Notes: generated by a model not told the origin, from the letters alone. 63,996 bases of DNA from Balneolales bacterium (GCA_020832405.1 JAFIET010000012.1:1-63996); one strand, 5' to 3'; positions 17,459 through 29,200 are shown, counted from the stretch's first letter. Numbers and translations: made by a program.

Positions 17459-18643
17459 TTATTTGGGGTGCACAATATCATCGCCCTTCCAGCTGATGCT
17501 GCGGCCGGTGAGGTAGTCGGTGAGGGTGATGACCCCGAGCTTCTGAAACCAGCCTACCCCGACCGGGTGGAGCAGGGCGAAGGAGGCATCCCAGTTCATC
17601 CAGCCGGCAAGCAGCAGGCGGTGCAGGGTAACGAGCCCTGCCATGAGCGCGGCAAGCGTTACGGCAGCTGCTGAAACCGGCAGGAAAACGGCGGCAAGCA
17701 GCACAAGCAGCGGCAGCAGGAAGCTGATGAAGTGCATCACGCCCATCACCACAAAAAGCGGGATGTTGTAATCGAAGCCGGCCAGAAAATTTTTCCGGAA
17801 GCCCTCAAACATCTCCCGCTCTGATTTGTACATGCGGCAGAAAAAGGCGTCGCGGCCATGGAACATCCGCATACGGAAGCCGTGATCGATCACTTCGCGG
17901 GCGAGCATCACATCCTCCACAATTTGCTGTTTAACGGCCTCATGACCCTCAACCTGCCGGTAGGTTTCGGTGCGGAAGGCCATGAACTGTCCGCAGGCGG
18001 CGGCGAACATGCTGCGGAATTTGTTGTGGAAGAAGGCGGGCATCCAGCGTGGTTTCCGTTCGGTGTACACGGCCGGCAGCAGCCCGAGCAGGGCGTAATA
18101 GACGAGCGGCACAACGGCCTTCTCCCAGAAAGTTTCCAGGCGCTGCTCGGGCCAGATGGTGATAAAATCGATGTTGCTGCTGTTGAACGCGCCCACGGTT
18201 TTGCTCACCACGTCGGGCTGCATCCAGGTATCGGCATCGATGAAAATGAGGAGGTCTTCGCTTACGAGCTTGCTCAGCTGATGGCAGGCATAGGGTTTGC
18301 CGAGCCAGCCTTCAGGGCGCTCCGTGCCCCTTTTGACGATAATTTTATCCGGGTAGAGCTCCTGATATTGCTTCAGGATCTGCGGGGTGCCGTCGGTTGA
18401 GCGGTCGTCGAGCACATAAACTTTGGTGTTGCGGTAGGTCTGGCTGAGCGCATGGTCGAGGCAGCTTCGGATTACGGCCTCTTCATTTCGTGCGGGGATG
18501 CACACGGCAACGCTCAACTCTGTATCAGTGGCGCGGTTCATATCCGCAATGCCTTTGAACTGAAAGCGGTTCCGGAGCAGGACTAAAGTGATGAACAGCA
18601 GAAAAAACAGTCCCGTTAAGAGTGCCCCTTCGAGAATTGACAT
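17459..18643 (-). CDS. Membrane glycosyltransferase family 2, CruC/CrtQ-like
   Basis: This 394-residue protein starts with a membrane helix (about 5-25). A GT-A domain follows with IPARNEE at 49-54, DDRSTDG at 79-85, GWLGKPYA at 112-119 and the metal motif DAD at 136-138, then VEDVMLAR. Several membrane helices lie near the C-terminus. The layout and the GWLGKP motif match carotenoid glycosyltransferases such as CruC and CrtQ. A carotenoid 1,2-hydratase-like gene is divergent from it 128 bp away, which supports a role in glycosylating a hydroxylated carotenoid. Another lipid acceptor cannot be excluded. Confidence 0.75.
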   Translation of the reverse strand: MSILEGALLTGLFFLLFITLVLLRNRFQFKGIADMNRATDTELSVAVCIPARNEEAVIRSCLDHALSQTYRNTKVYVLDDRSTDGTPQILKQYQELYPDKIIVKRGTERPEGWLGKPYACHQLSKLVSEDLLIFIDADTWMQPDVVSKTVGAFNSSNIDFITIWPEQRLETFWEKAVVPLVYYALLGLLPAVYTERKPRWMPAFFHNKFRSMFAAACGQFMAFRTETYRQVEGHEAVKQQIVEDVMLAREVIDHGFRMRMFHGRDAFFCRMYKSEREMFEGFRKNFLAGFDYNIPLFVVMGVMHFISFLLPLLVLLAAVFLPVSAAAVTLAALMAGLVTLHRLLLAGWMNWDASFALLHPVGVGWFQKLGVITLTDYLTGRSISWKGDDIVHPK

Positions 18644-18771
18644 GTAGTATTTGTTGATTACAAAAAATGATGCAAACGGCCTTAATAGTGCATTAACAGC
18701 CCTTTAAAGCCCGATTTGGCGGGCGGTATCTGTTTTGCATCAGACTGTCAGTCGGTAGTAAATTAAGGCCT

Positions 18772-19896
18772 ATGAAAATAACATCCGATTTTAAATTTGA
18801 TATGCCCGCTCCCAAAGATACGGCGGGAAGCTATGAGTGGTGGTACTTTGATGCCGCCGATGACAATCAGGAATGGCACATTGTGGTCATTTTTTACGAC
18901 GGCTGTCCTTTTTCGACCCGCTACAACAAAGCCTGGGCTGCAGCTGATCCTGAAGCCCTGCCTTGGAAACATCCGGCTATCACCATTTCGCTTTATTACA
19001 AAGGGCGGCCGGTATTTTACAGCATGAGCGAATATCCGCCAGATGAGGCTGTTTTTTCGGAGGATGAAGGCTACGGTAACAGCCTCCGCATACTGATCGG
19101 CCGGAACGAGCTGCTGCTTACTAAAACCGGAAGCACGCTGCGGCATGAGCTTCGGCTTGATGAAAGCCTGCCTTCAGGGGATGCGCTCCGCGGCAGCCTG
19201 CTGTTCGAGTCAGAAGTGCCGCCCCGCGACCTGTTCGGTGTACTGCCGGTTGATGTTGACGCTTACGCCGCTGACGAAGGGCCGGGGCACGGATGGAACC
19301 TCACGCAGCCAAGGGCTAAAGTAGAAGGCCGCCTCACCCATACCGATGCAATAACCGGCGAAAGTTCCCATTTCTGGAACGGCACGGGCTATCACGATCA
19401 CAACCTCGGCCGTGAACCTATGAAAATGGAGTTCCGCGACTGGTACTGGGGGCGCATCCATTTCCCAAAGCATACCCTGGTGTATTATCTGATGAACGCC
19501 GGCGGCTCGCTTTCCTATAAGGGATGGCTGCTCGATGGGAGTAACAGCCTGAAAAATACATTTGAAAGCGGCAGCCTCGGCAGTTTTGCAGCAAACGCCT
19601 TCCTGCTGCGGGCAGCCCGTACCATTGAACTGAATGCCGCTGACGGCTCCATGGTGATGCTTCAGCATTCGCAGTTGCTCGATTCCGGTCCGTTTTATTA
19701 CCGTTTCCTCACCGATGGCCTGCTGAACCTCGAAAGCGACAACAAATTGGTTAAGGCAACCGGCATAGGTGAGTACATTCGTCCCGAGCGCATCCATAAC
19801 AGCCTGTACTGGCCGCTGGTGCACATGCGCTACCGCTACACCGAAAGCCCGCACTGGGTACAACGCTCCCCAACTATGTACCGCTGGACCTGGTGA
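18772..19896 (+). CDS. crtC: Carotenoid 1,2-hydratase, CrtC family
   Basis: CrtC-type hydratases add water to the C-1,2 double bond of an acyclic carotenoid end, giving a tertiary hydroxyl. The 374-residue product carries the family hallmarks: YEWWYFD at 21-27, GTGYHDHNLG near 207-216 and DWYWGR near 226-231. There is no signal peptide. The AttH-like lipocalin family shares the first motif, but the YHDHN and WYWGR motifs favour CrtC. It is divergent from a CruC/CrtQ-like glycosyltransferase, so the two probably make a carotenoid glycoside. No other carotenoid gene is in the window. The next downstream gene is convergent. Confidence 0.75.
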   Translation: MKITSDFKFDMPAPKDTAGSYEWWYFDAADDNQEWHIVVIFYDGCPFSTRYNKAWAAADPEALPWKHPAITISLYYKGRPVFYSMSEYPPDEAVFSEDEGYGNSLRILIGRNELLLTKTGSTLRHELRLDESLPSGDALRGSLLFESEVPPRDLFGVLPVDVDAYAADEGPGHGWNLTQPRAKVEGRLTHTDAITGESSHFWNGTGYHDHNLGREPMKMEFRDWYWGRIHFPKHTLVYYLMNAGGSLSYKGWLLDGSNSLKNTFESGSLGSFAANAFLLRAARTIELNAADGSMVMLQHSQLLDSGPFYYRFLTDGLLNLESDNKLVKATGIGEYIRPERIHNSLYWPLVHMRYRYTESPHWVQRSPTMYRWTW

Positions 19897-20158
19897 GTTC
19901 ATTTTCCCATAGCCGGTTCACTGCCTGGTAAACTTCCGAGCTCTTCCGGCCTTCGGGATATTTAGCAGAACGATTCGGCCGGCTTGCGGGTCCGGACCTT
20001 TTTTTGAGCCTTCTTTTGGCTTACAGCTTCCTGAATGGCGTCTGGCAGGAGGTTTCGGGGGATGGGTTCTGAGTAGTTTTTCACCTTTCCCGCCCCGATC
20101 GCTGCTAAAGCTTTGTAGCAAAACCCCAGGCACTTGCCTTTTGCAGCCTATGCCAATG
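19897..20158. other. Unexplained intergenic region between crtC and the LptG-like gene
   Basis: These 262 bp separate two convergent genes. I found small GC-rich inverted repeats, such as CCGGCC near 19947 with GGCCGG near 19976 and AGGCA/TGCCT near 20130, but no stem followed by a clear T-tract. A 71-codon minus-strand frame (19918-20133) is unlike its neighbours in composition and I do not believe it is coding. Confidence 0.4.
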
Positions 20159-21241
20159 CTACTTCGGAGCGCGCCAGATTAGAATCAGGCTGATAAACAG
20201 AAACAGCAGGTGCGGGGCGGCGGCGGCCCAGAGAGGATCGAGCTGACCGCTTGCCCCGAAGGGTTCGATGATTTTCATGATGATGAGGTAGAAAAATATC
20301 ACAATCAGCCCGGTGCCGAGCAGAACGCCCCGGCCGCCTTTGCGGCGGTTGGAGGTTGAAATACCCAAGCCCACAAGCGTGATTACGATGGTGCCGAGCG
20401 GGTAAAACAGTTTGCCGAAAAACTGTACCTTTGGCAGGGAAACACCGCCTACCCCGCTTCGCTCCAGTGAGCGGATGTAGTCCACAATTTCGGGATAAGT
20501 GAGCCGGTAGATGTCGTTGGTGGAGCGCGCCATATCACGCGGAAGTACCGAGAGGGTTGTATCGGTCTGATGGTGTGAAAAGCGCTCAATACCATTTTCT
20601 GTGAAAACCCGCCTTTCCACACGGATCAGCCGCCATTGCCGGGTTTCTTCCTGCCATTCCATGCGGGCGGCATCCACAATTTCCTGCACGCGCTTGTCGT
20701 CAAACCGGAAGATGCGCACATGATAGCCCATAGCGGAGCGGTTGTCGAAGTAATTTACCGTGAGCAGGGTGCTTTCATTTTCCTGCCGGTACAGCCGGGA
20801 GCGGTCGATACGATCAGTGCCTCGGGCCAGGTACTGCCGCTCAAAATCGAAACGTTCGGTATTGGCGCCGGGTATCACGTAGCCGTCGAGATAGCTCAGC
20901 ACGCCGGTTACCAGGGTGGCAAACAGCAGGAAAGGCACCATAAACCGGTAAAAACTCACACCGGCACTTTTGATTGCGGTAAGCTCGAGGCGTTCACTCA
21001 TCTGCCCCGCTACGAGTAGCACAGCCACAAAAACGGCTACAGGACTCACCAGCCGTACCATTTCCGGGATGTAATTTAGATAGTAGCGCGACCAGATTTC
21101 GCTAAGCTCGGCGCCGCGGTCGGAGAAGGTGTCGCTGTTCTCCGAGAAATCAATCACAATGAAAATGAAAACCAGCACACCAAGCACCATGAGGGTAGCA
21201 AGTAGCAGGCGCACAAAAATGAAGCGGTCAATGCGTGTCAT
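20159..21241 (-). CDS. lptG: LptF/LptG-family permease (LptG-like)
   Basis: This YjgP/YjgQ-family inner-membrane protein forms, with its partner and LptB, the ABC transporter that extracts lipopolysaccharide from the inner membrane. The 360-residue length is normal. It has the family layout: one N-terminal helix (about 10-32), two more around 60-120, a periplasmic jelly-roll domain, and three helices at the C-terminus. The conserved GQMSERLELTAIKSAG segment is the coupling region. Its ATG overlaps the stop of the upstream permease by 4 bp (ATGA), so the two are translationally coupled. The choice between F and G is by order and length only. Confidence 0.85.
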   Translation of the reverse strand: MTRIDRFIFVRLLLATLMVLGVLVFIFIVIDFSENSDTFSDRGAELSEIWSRYYLNYIPEMVRLVSPVAVFVAVLLVAGQMSERLELTAIKSAGVSFYRFMVPFLLFATLVTGVLSYLDGYVIPGANTERFDFERQYLARGTDRIDRSRLYRQENESTLLTVNYFDNRSAMGYHVRIFRFDDKRVQEIVDAARMEWQEETRQWRLIRVERRVFTENGIERFSHHQTDTTLSVLPRDMARSTNDIYRLTYPEIVDYIRSLERSGVGGVSLPKVQFFGKLFYPLGTIVITLVGLGISTSNRRKGGRGVLLGTGLIVIFFYLIIMKIIEPFGASGQLDPLWAAAAPHLLFLFISLILIWRAPK

Positions 21242-22857
21242 TTATGCACATCCTCCTGAATAAATGGCCGTTGGGGCGTCGGTTTCTGTTCTGTTCCCTT
21301 CCAGAGGTCAGAAATCTGGAACTCGTACATTACCTTGGCCATAAGGTAAATGCCAAAAACCAGCAGGGTGATGTTTCCGAACCACATTCCGGTAAACGGG
21401 CTTACAACCAAACGGTCAGCAAGTTTTTCCCCCTGTATAATTGTGATCCAGTAGTAGGTGAACATCACGGTTGCAATGAGCGCATTGAAGCCCAGGTTGC
21501 CTTTTCGGGTTAGGATGCCCAGCGGTGCCCCAACCAGCACAAAGATAATGCAGCCAACGGGAATGGCTACTTTTTTGTGGACTTCCACCATGTATTGTGC
21601 GATACGCTCGGTTCGCCAGGTAGTGTTATTGGCATGTGAACTCAGCCGTGCTGCAGATCCCCGCAATCTGACAACTACGGCGTTGGCAGCGTCGAGCTGT
21701 CGGTCAAGACTTGTGAGCTGATTCAGTACAACAAAGTCCGTTTCGGCTATAGCCGGCGCACGAATGCTGTCTGCCGGTGCCGTCGTTTCCGATTCTGTAT
21801 TCGTTTCTTCCGGTTCGGTGTAAACGCTCAGGATGATGTGCTGATTCACCCGCTCTGTTGGCTGATAAACAGAAGCACCGTTTTCACCGGCAGCCGGGGA
21901 GCTGTGCCCCCGTACAGGAGTCCAGGCGTCGGGCCTGATGTTTTCCCCGTGCAGGCGCATTAGCCGGGTTGTACTTTGTTCGCTGCGGTAAGCCTCGAAA
22001 TCTTTTCGGGTGTTGGTGTTGAGTGAGTCAATAATAGCCAGCATCATCTGCGAGCTCATGGTGCGGTCGTCCCGGCGGCGCGAGTTGGGATCGCTGCGGC
22101 TGAAGGTGAGGTCGCCCATGTCAAAATTGATGCGGTAGGTATTGAAAAAGGTGCGTTCGTGCCGGCGTTTGCCGTCAGGGCCGGTAGAGAGGTCCCGGCT
22201 GATAGACCCTTCAAACAAAAACAAACTCAGGAAGTCTGTGTTGGGAACAGATTTTAGAAAACCTGATCGGGCGCGGATTACGGCCGCATCAACCTCATCA
22301 TTTCCTTCCCGGAAAAGAGTGACATCAAACAGGCTGTCGGTGCCGGCCGGGATCTGTCTCACCAGAAAATTGTAGCCTTCGATGCCGTCGTAAAAAACGT
22401 TCTCCTGTAAATCAAAGCCGGGCCGCTGAGTGCGGATATCAAGAAAGAGCGACCTTGCCTTGAAATTGGCGTCAGGAAGAATTTCGTTGGAAAAATAAAT
22501 CAGGAAAAGCGTAAGCCCGGTAGCAGCCATCAGCACCGGTGCGATGATGCTCAGCGGGTTGATGCCGGCTGCCCGTGCCGCTGTAAACTCGTTGAGTTCG
22601 GAGAATTTGCCGAAGGCCATCAGGCAGGCAACGAGCACCGACATCGGCATGGCGAGCACAACCATGAAGGCAAGGTTAGTGGCAATCAGCTCCAGAATGA
22701 TGGAAAGGGGAAGCCCGCGCCCGATCAGCTTGTCGATATGCAGTACGAGGAACTGCATGAGCAGCAGGAACATCACAATCAGGAAGCAGAACAAAAAAGG
22801 CCCGAAGTGCCTTTTCAGGATCTCTCTCTGCAGTTTTCGGATTCCGTTTGCGGACAT
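21238..22857 (-). CDS. lptF: LptF/LptG-family permease with enlarged periplasmic domain
   Basis: This is the partner permease of the lipopolysaccharide exporter. The N-terminal helix, the FSELNEFTAARAAG coupling motif and the C-terminal three-helix part (VAIPVGCIIFVLVGAPLG) are typical. At 539 residues it is about 180 longer than usual. The extra length is in the periplasmic region, roughly residues 260-420, which is polar, rich in Ser, Thr and Glu, and looks unstructured. Long LptF variants occur in Bacteroidota-type genomes, so this is a lineage feature rather than a fusion. It is the first gene of the pair, divergent from sprA. Confidence 0.85.
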   Translation of the reverse strand: MSANGIRKLQREILKRHFGPFLFCFLIVMFLLLMQFLVLHIDKLIGRGLPLSIILELIATNLAFMVVLAMPMSVLVACLMAFGKFSELNEFTAARAAGINPLSIIAPVLMAATGLTLFLIYFSNEILPDANFKARSLFLDIRTQRPGFDLQENVFYDGIEGYNFLVRQIPAGTDSLFDVTLFREGNDEVDAAVIRARSGFLKSVPNTDFLSLFLFEGSISRDLSTGPDGKRRHERTFFNTYRINFDMGDLTFSRSDPNSRRRDDRTMSSQMMLAIIDSLNTNTRKDFEAYRSEQSTTRLMRLHGENIRPDAWTPVRGHSSPAAGENGASVYQPTERVNQHIILSVYTEPEETNTESETTAPADSIRAPAIAETDFVVLNQLTSLDRQLDAANAVVVRLRGSAARLSSHANNTTWRTERIAQYMVEVHKKVAIPVGCIIFVLVGAPLGILTRKGNLGFNALIATVMFTYYWITIIQGEKLADRLVVSPFTGMWFGNITLLVFGIYLMAKVMYEFQISDLWKGTEQKPTPQRPFIQEDVHK

Positions 22858-23235
22858 ATTTATTATAAGGTAATGCGGCTTTTAAAAAGGGGAACAAGCA
22901 TTGAGATTTGGTATTTTCAAGCCCCCGTTAAAATAGGGTGATTTAACTTCGAACTGAAAAAAACATAACTACTGTGTTTTTCCCTTATTGCTTGCTTATA
23001 TTTGCTGATTCATTACGATGTACCGATTTTTAAAAGCTCAGCCTATTCGAAACATAGTTACGTATCCGCCGGAACAACCGGCTACTTATTGGGTTTACTT
23101 TCGCTAAGCTTTCGTTCCTGCAAACTGTAATCCGGCTAAAGCCTTTCCTTAACGGGTTTGTCTGGCTGGTATAATCAGGCGCTTAACGGGTAAACCAAAC
23201 TGAACACAGAAATCACAATCAGATTCTTTTCCTGC
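22858..23235. promoter_or_regulatory. Divergent control region between lptF and sprA
   Basis: No gene is visible in these 378 bp. TATATTTG at 22997-23004 fits the Bacteroidota -7 consensus TAnnTTTG and points toward sprA; no good TTTG -33 box lies at the usual distance. The resulting leader would be about 230 nt. It holds a 29-codon frame (23018-23107) and two direct repeats of CTTAACGGGT (23148-23157 and 23182-23191, 34 bp apart). A TATAAT at 23170-23175 is a second possible -10 element. Confidence 0.45.
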
Positions 23236-26200
23236 GTGCAGATTGCTGAGCACACATTAACACTGCTATTTATCGGGTTCTGGCTTGTAACGGCTTTTGC
23301 GCTTTTTCCGCATCATTCCGCTGCACAGTATTCCGGGCATTCAGTAACCGATTTTGTTACAGGTCCGGATTTATACCCCGAACGCCATCTTGTGCCGTTC
23401 AGCGGTACCCGGCAGTTCACGGCCGCTGCCGATACACTTCAGGTTCCCGAAGCTAACACAGAACCGGCCGATACAACCCTGCTTCCGGTTAGTCCGCCGC
23501 CTGCCCGTGATTCCGTGAACGTTTTCCCGCAGCCGCGCTCTTATTTCGCTACCCGCGCTTTCCCGCACAAACTGCCCCGCCTGCTTCAGATTCAGAACAG
23601 CGAAGACCGGATTCAGTTTGAGCGGGACAGCCTTTCCGGTGATATACATGTGAGGCGCAATTTGGGTGGTCTTCACATTCCGTACGATAACCGCTATACT
23701 TTTGAGCAGTTTGCGGCCGAGCACAAGGCCTATCATAAGCGCACACAGTTCCGGGAGCTTATACGAGAAGAACGTATCCGCCGTGAAAGGCGGAGGGGGG
23801 TACTCGATTTCCGAATTACGGTGCCCGGCGGGCAAAGCTCGGCTTTTACAACTATTTTCGGAAGGCCTGAGGTAAACCTGCGTGTAACCGGCTCGGCGAA
23901 TATGAACATCGGGGTTTCGATCTCTGACTCAGAAGACCCGCAGCTTCCGGCCGATCAGCAGCGAAGGGTTGATCCCAAGTTCGATCAGAATCTGAAGCTC
24001 AATATTGCCGGTACCATCGGGGATAAGCTCACTATTTCGACCGACTGGGATACGGAGCGGCAGTTTGAGTTCGAAAACCGCCTCAACATTTTATATACCG
24101 GCTATGAGGATGAAATTATCCAAAGTATTGAGCTGGGTAATGTTTCGATGGAAACGGGAAACCGCCTCATTCGTGGCGGCGGCTCGCTTTTCGGGATAAA
24201 AGCACGTGCTAAGCTGGGCGCACTTGATATCACTACCGTTATTTCGCAACAGGAGAGTGACTCCCAAACGCAGACTATTTCGGGCGGCTCACAGGAAACG
24301 GTGCTCAACATCGCGCCTAACGCCTACGACAACGACCGACACTTTTTCCTGGATTTCTTTTCACGTCAGGAGTTCGAAGGCATCATGGCGGATGTGCTCA
24401 ATCCCCGCCGTCTTTTTGATATTGTGAATATTGAGGTGTATGTGCTCGATATTTCTTCCAGCGATGTGGAAGGCCGGGTGCCTGCCATCGCACTGCTTGA
24501 TTTGGGTACAGTTGAGGGCGGGAACGGCTTCCTGCCGCCTAATGAGAATTTTGACCGCTTCAACCCCGGCGATCTTGAGCCTTACCGCGACCCGACGGTC
24601 GGTGTTTCGGCGGAAGACCTGGGCGTCGCTTCTGATGAATTTGAGGAAGGAATCTTCATTCCCCTTGTTGAAAATGTAGATTTTGAGATCAACCAAACCC
24701 TGGGTTATATCTCATTGCTGCGCACCCGCCTCGATAACCGTCAGGCCCTCGCCGTCTCCTTTTCGTACCGCGACCCAAGCGGCGAAATTGTGTACGTGGG
24801 TGATCCGAGTACAGGATCGAGTCAGCGCCTTTTCCTGAAGCTGCTTCGGCCGTCGAGTCAGAGTTCCAACAGCCGGGCATGGCCGCTCACGATGCGGAAC
24901 ATCTATTCGCTCAACACCTCCAACCTCACCCGCGACAACCTCGAGCTCGATATTTTCTTCACCGGGGGCACCACCGATCAGGTAAACATCCCAGGCCTGA
25001 ACACCGTGCTTCTGCAGGATCTGGGTCTCGACCGCGTGGATGCGCAGGGTAACCCGACCCCTGACAACCGGGTTGACTTCAACACGCTTACGCTCGATCC
25101 GCGCGCCGGCCGCGTCATTTTCCCGTACCTTGAGCCTTTTGGCCAGCGCATTGTGGATATCATCAACGCCTCAAACCTCCCCCCCGATGAGAAGGAGCAG
25201 GCGATTCAGCGGTTTGCGTTTACCGAGCTGTACACAACCCGACCCAACAATGCAGGTCAAAATTCCCGAAATGCCATCTATCGTCTGAAAGGTCTGGCAA
25301 GAGGCGGCGTTTCTGACAGCTTTATGCTGGGCTTTGGTCTTATTCCCGGTTCGGTTCGGGTACGGGCCAACGGCATTGAACTCACCGAAGGCGTAGATTA
25401 TGAGGTGGATTACATCCTCGGGAATATCGTAATTACGAACCGTACCTACCTGTCGGCCGGGCAAAATATTGAGGTTGAGTACGAAAGCAATCAGCTGCTG
25501 CAGATTCAGCAAACAACCTTTACCGGGGTGCGGGCGCAGTACAACTTCACCGACAACATCCGGCTTGGTGGTACCTTTTTCCGCCTGAACGAGCGCCCGA
25601 TTCAGGATAAGATTCCGGTAGGGGATGAGCCCATCAACAACACCATTATCGGTTTTGATGCTAACGCCCGTTTCGACGCTCCCTGGCTCACCCGCGCGCT
25701 CAACGCACTGCCGCTGCTGCAAACAAGAGCGCCATCATCTATAGATATTACCGGCGAATGGGCGCAGCTCCGGCCCGGCGTGGCGCAAACAAGTGCGGTA
25801 CAGCGGGCAATCAACCGCGGTGAGCTTTTCCCGGATGAAGAAAACGGCCTTGCTTTTATCGACGACTTCGAGGGCTCCCGCTCGACCATCAGCTTTCTCA
25901 ATCCCGGCCGCTGGTTTTTGGCTTCATCACCCTACGCGTTGCCGGCCCTCGACCCGGACATGACCAACGCCTCTCAGGCAACTTCCGTGAGAGCAATCCG
26001 GTCGGATTACCGCTCGCAGTTTTCCTGGTACATGATTCCCTCTACGATTTCAAGAGGCGGCCTTTCTTTCCCCGAAAGTGCAGAGGTTTTGGTTGAGGAT
26101 GTTTTCCCGAACCGGCAGATCAGCACGCAGGATCAGCGCACGCTGCAAACGCTCGATATCTATTTTAATCCCCGCGACCGCGGTCCGTACAACTACAATC

Positions 26201-29200
26201 CGGAGCTGCGCGACCTGATTGATAACCGCCCGGAAGAAACCTGGGGCGGCTTTACCGCGGTGCTTCCCGGAGGCCTCGGTGACTTCACCCAGCAAAACAT
26301 TGAATACCTTGAGTTTTGGGTGCAGCCGGTACTGCCCGACGGCCGGCCGCCTTCTTCCTTCAACCCCGCCGATTACGACGGTACCCTTTTCTTCGATATC
26401 GGATCCGTGAGTGAAGACGTGATCCCTAACAACACCCTCAACACCGAAGACGGCCTGTATGAGCGGGAAAACAACCTTCGGATTGATTCCGAGGGTCGTT
26501 CGTACGTGCTGAATTCTCCGGTCGAATTTAACGGGCAGTTTTCGGTTGCGAACATCAACCGTGAGGATGTAGGCCTCGACGGCATTCCGAGTTCAGGAAA
26601 CAACGGGCTTAACGAGCAAAGCCTGTTTGCTGATTTTATCGCGGCTATGGAGCAGGCTTTCAGCGATCAGCCGGACCGCTTGCAGGCCATCCGCAACGAC
26701 CCGAGCAACGACGAGTTTGTGTACTACGACAATGCCGATGTGCGCGGGCTTCCGCTCCATGAGCGTTTTTACCGCATGTACGGCTACCTTGAGGGCAACT
26801 CCATCAGCGAGGGCACGCAGCGGGCGGTAACCAACCGGCCGGATTCCGAGGGACTTATCAACCCGGCGGTGGTGAATACCGAAAACTCCTTCTTTCAGTT
26901 TGAATTCCGGCTCAATCCGGCTGACTCAACCTCGCTCGCAGTTGGTCAGAACTACGTGGTTGATCGTCAGGACGGCCCGGGGCTCGTGGCGCCCTGGTAT
27001 CAGGTTCGTATTCCGCTGCGCGATTTTGTGCGGGAAGTGGGCAACATTCAGGATTTGCAGCGGGTAACGCACATCCGCATGTGGATGAGCGGCTACCGCG
27101 AGCCCTTCACCCTGCGCTTCGCTACATTTGAATTTGTGGGTAACCTCTGGCGCAAAGCGAACATCGGAAATGTGGATGATGAGACTACCATTTTTGACAT
27201 TTCGACCATCAACTTTGAGGAAAATGCCTCGCGCACGCCGGTGCCCTACCGCATTCCGCCGGGCGCTATCCGTTCTACCATACGTGGGCAGCAGGAAACC
27301 ATTGTGGATAACGAGCAGTCGCTGGTACTGGAAGTACAGAACCTGAAGTCGCAGGATATCAGGATGATAAGCCGGGTGTACCCCGGTAACCTCAGCCTTG
27401 TGAACTACTCCAACATGCGGATGTTTGTGCACGGAGAAGGTTACGAAAACCGCAGTGATGTGGAGCTTGTACTGCGAATTGGCAGCAACCTGGAGAACAA
27501 CTACTACGAGTACCGTCAGCCCGTAACGCCCACCGATACAACTTTTGCTTTCAATCCTGTTGGCGGAGGCTCAGGCCGGGAAGCGGCCCTGCTGGAAGAC
27601 GCCCTTCGCGTGTGGATTCCCGAGGAAAACAGCATGAATATTGTGCTCGGTACCTTCAACGAACTCAAGCAGCTCCGGAATATTGACGGTATCGATCCCG
27701 ATACGAAATATGAGCGCGGGGATATTCTGCGCGATGCGGTACCCGGAGCGGTTGTGGCTATTGTAGGAAATCCCTCGCTCGACCGCATCACTGAAATCGG
27801 GATCGGAATCCGGAATCCGCACGAAAGCGGCATTGATACCGAAGGCCGCCCGCGTGTAAGGGGGGATGCTAATGTGGGAACGGCACAGCAACAGCAAAAC
27901 CGCAGCAACGGTGCCGGGGTACCAAACCTGGATGCACAGATCTGGGTGAATGAGCTGCGCGTTTCGGGCTTCGACAACCGCAGAGCCTGGGCAGGAAACC
28001 TTTCCGCACGCATTCAGATGGCCGATTTTGCGACCTTCAATGCCACGATGAGTCACCGACAGGATGGCTTCGGTGCAATCGATTCACGTATGGTTGACCG
28101 CAGCAAGAGCGATGAAACAAGCTACAACCTCAGCACAACCGTGAACCTGCACCGCTTTATCCCTGAGGCCTACGGGTGGAACATCCCCGTAAACCTGAGT
28201 ACCCGTAACACTGTCTCTACACCGCGCTTCCTGCCAAGAGAGGGCGACATCCGCTTCTCAGACTTCCGCCGGGCTATCGAAAATGATGTGGCTGATCCGG
28301 CAGAGCGCGACCGCATAATCAGTGACCGGCTTGCTGAAATTCAGACCCGCAGCGAAAGCTATTCCGTGAACGTAACCGGCCTCACCAAAAACAACTCGCG
28401 CTCATTTCTGCTGCGCAACCTCGTTGATCCCATCACGCTCAGCTATAACTACACAACTTCTGAAGCGAGCAACCCGAACAACGCTTTCGATAACCGCTGG
28501 AACTACAGCACAAGCCTCAACTATAACCTGCGTTTCCGCTCGGTTGAGACCCTGCGCCCGCTCTGGTTTCTGGAGGATGTGCCGGTAGCCAACCTGATTT
28601 CGGGCTTCCGCCTTGCTTACCTGCCGCGCAGCATATCAACCACCAACACGCTCGACCGCCGCTACTCCGAGCTGCAGCGGCGCTCCTTCGACGGGCAGGA
28701 TCCCTTCTCACTTCAGCAGCAGCATCAGTTCACCTACGTGAATACGTTTGCTATCGATTACGACATCACTCCGCCCATTAGCCTGCGCATGAACACCCGT
28801 ACGGAATTTAATTTTGATGACATCTCCCGGGTGTTTTCCGAGCAGGACTCCCTCATTTACAACATTCGGCCAAGCTTCGATGTTATCAGCGATGCCCTTT
28901 TCAATTCTGATGTTGATGTACGGCGGGAGTCGTACACTGAGAATTACACGGCAAGCTGGCGGCCGCGCTTTACACAGGTAAGATCGCTCAGCTGGATGAC
29001 GTATCAGGCCAACTATCGCGGTGGCTTTCAGTGGCGGAACTCACCGCAGGGCTCAGGTCTGGGTTCAACGGTGGGCAACACCTACGGCTTTGATCAGACT
29101 TTCGGCATTCGTCTGCAGGATTTGCTGCGGCGCATCCCGTTTTATGATGCGGCCGTGCGGGCTAACGAAGCCGAGTTCAGGCAGCGGGAAACCGAAGCGC

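Noticed and set aside
17858-18400. 180-codon plus-strand frame opposite the glycosyltransferase
   Set aside because: The minus-strand frame has clear GT2 motifs over the same bases; this one has none.
19918-20133. 71-codon minus-strand frame in the crtC-lptG gap
   Set aside because: It is basic, low-complexity and proline-rich, with no homology I recognise and no start context.
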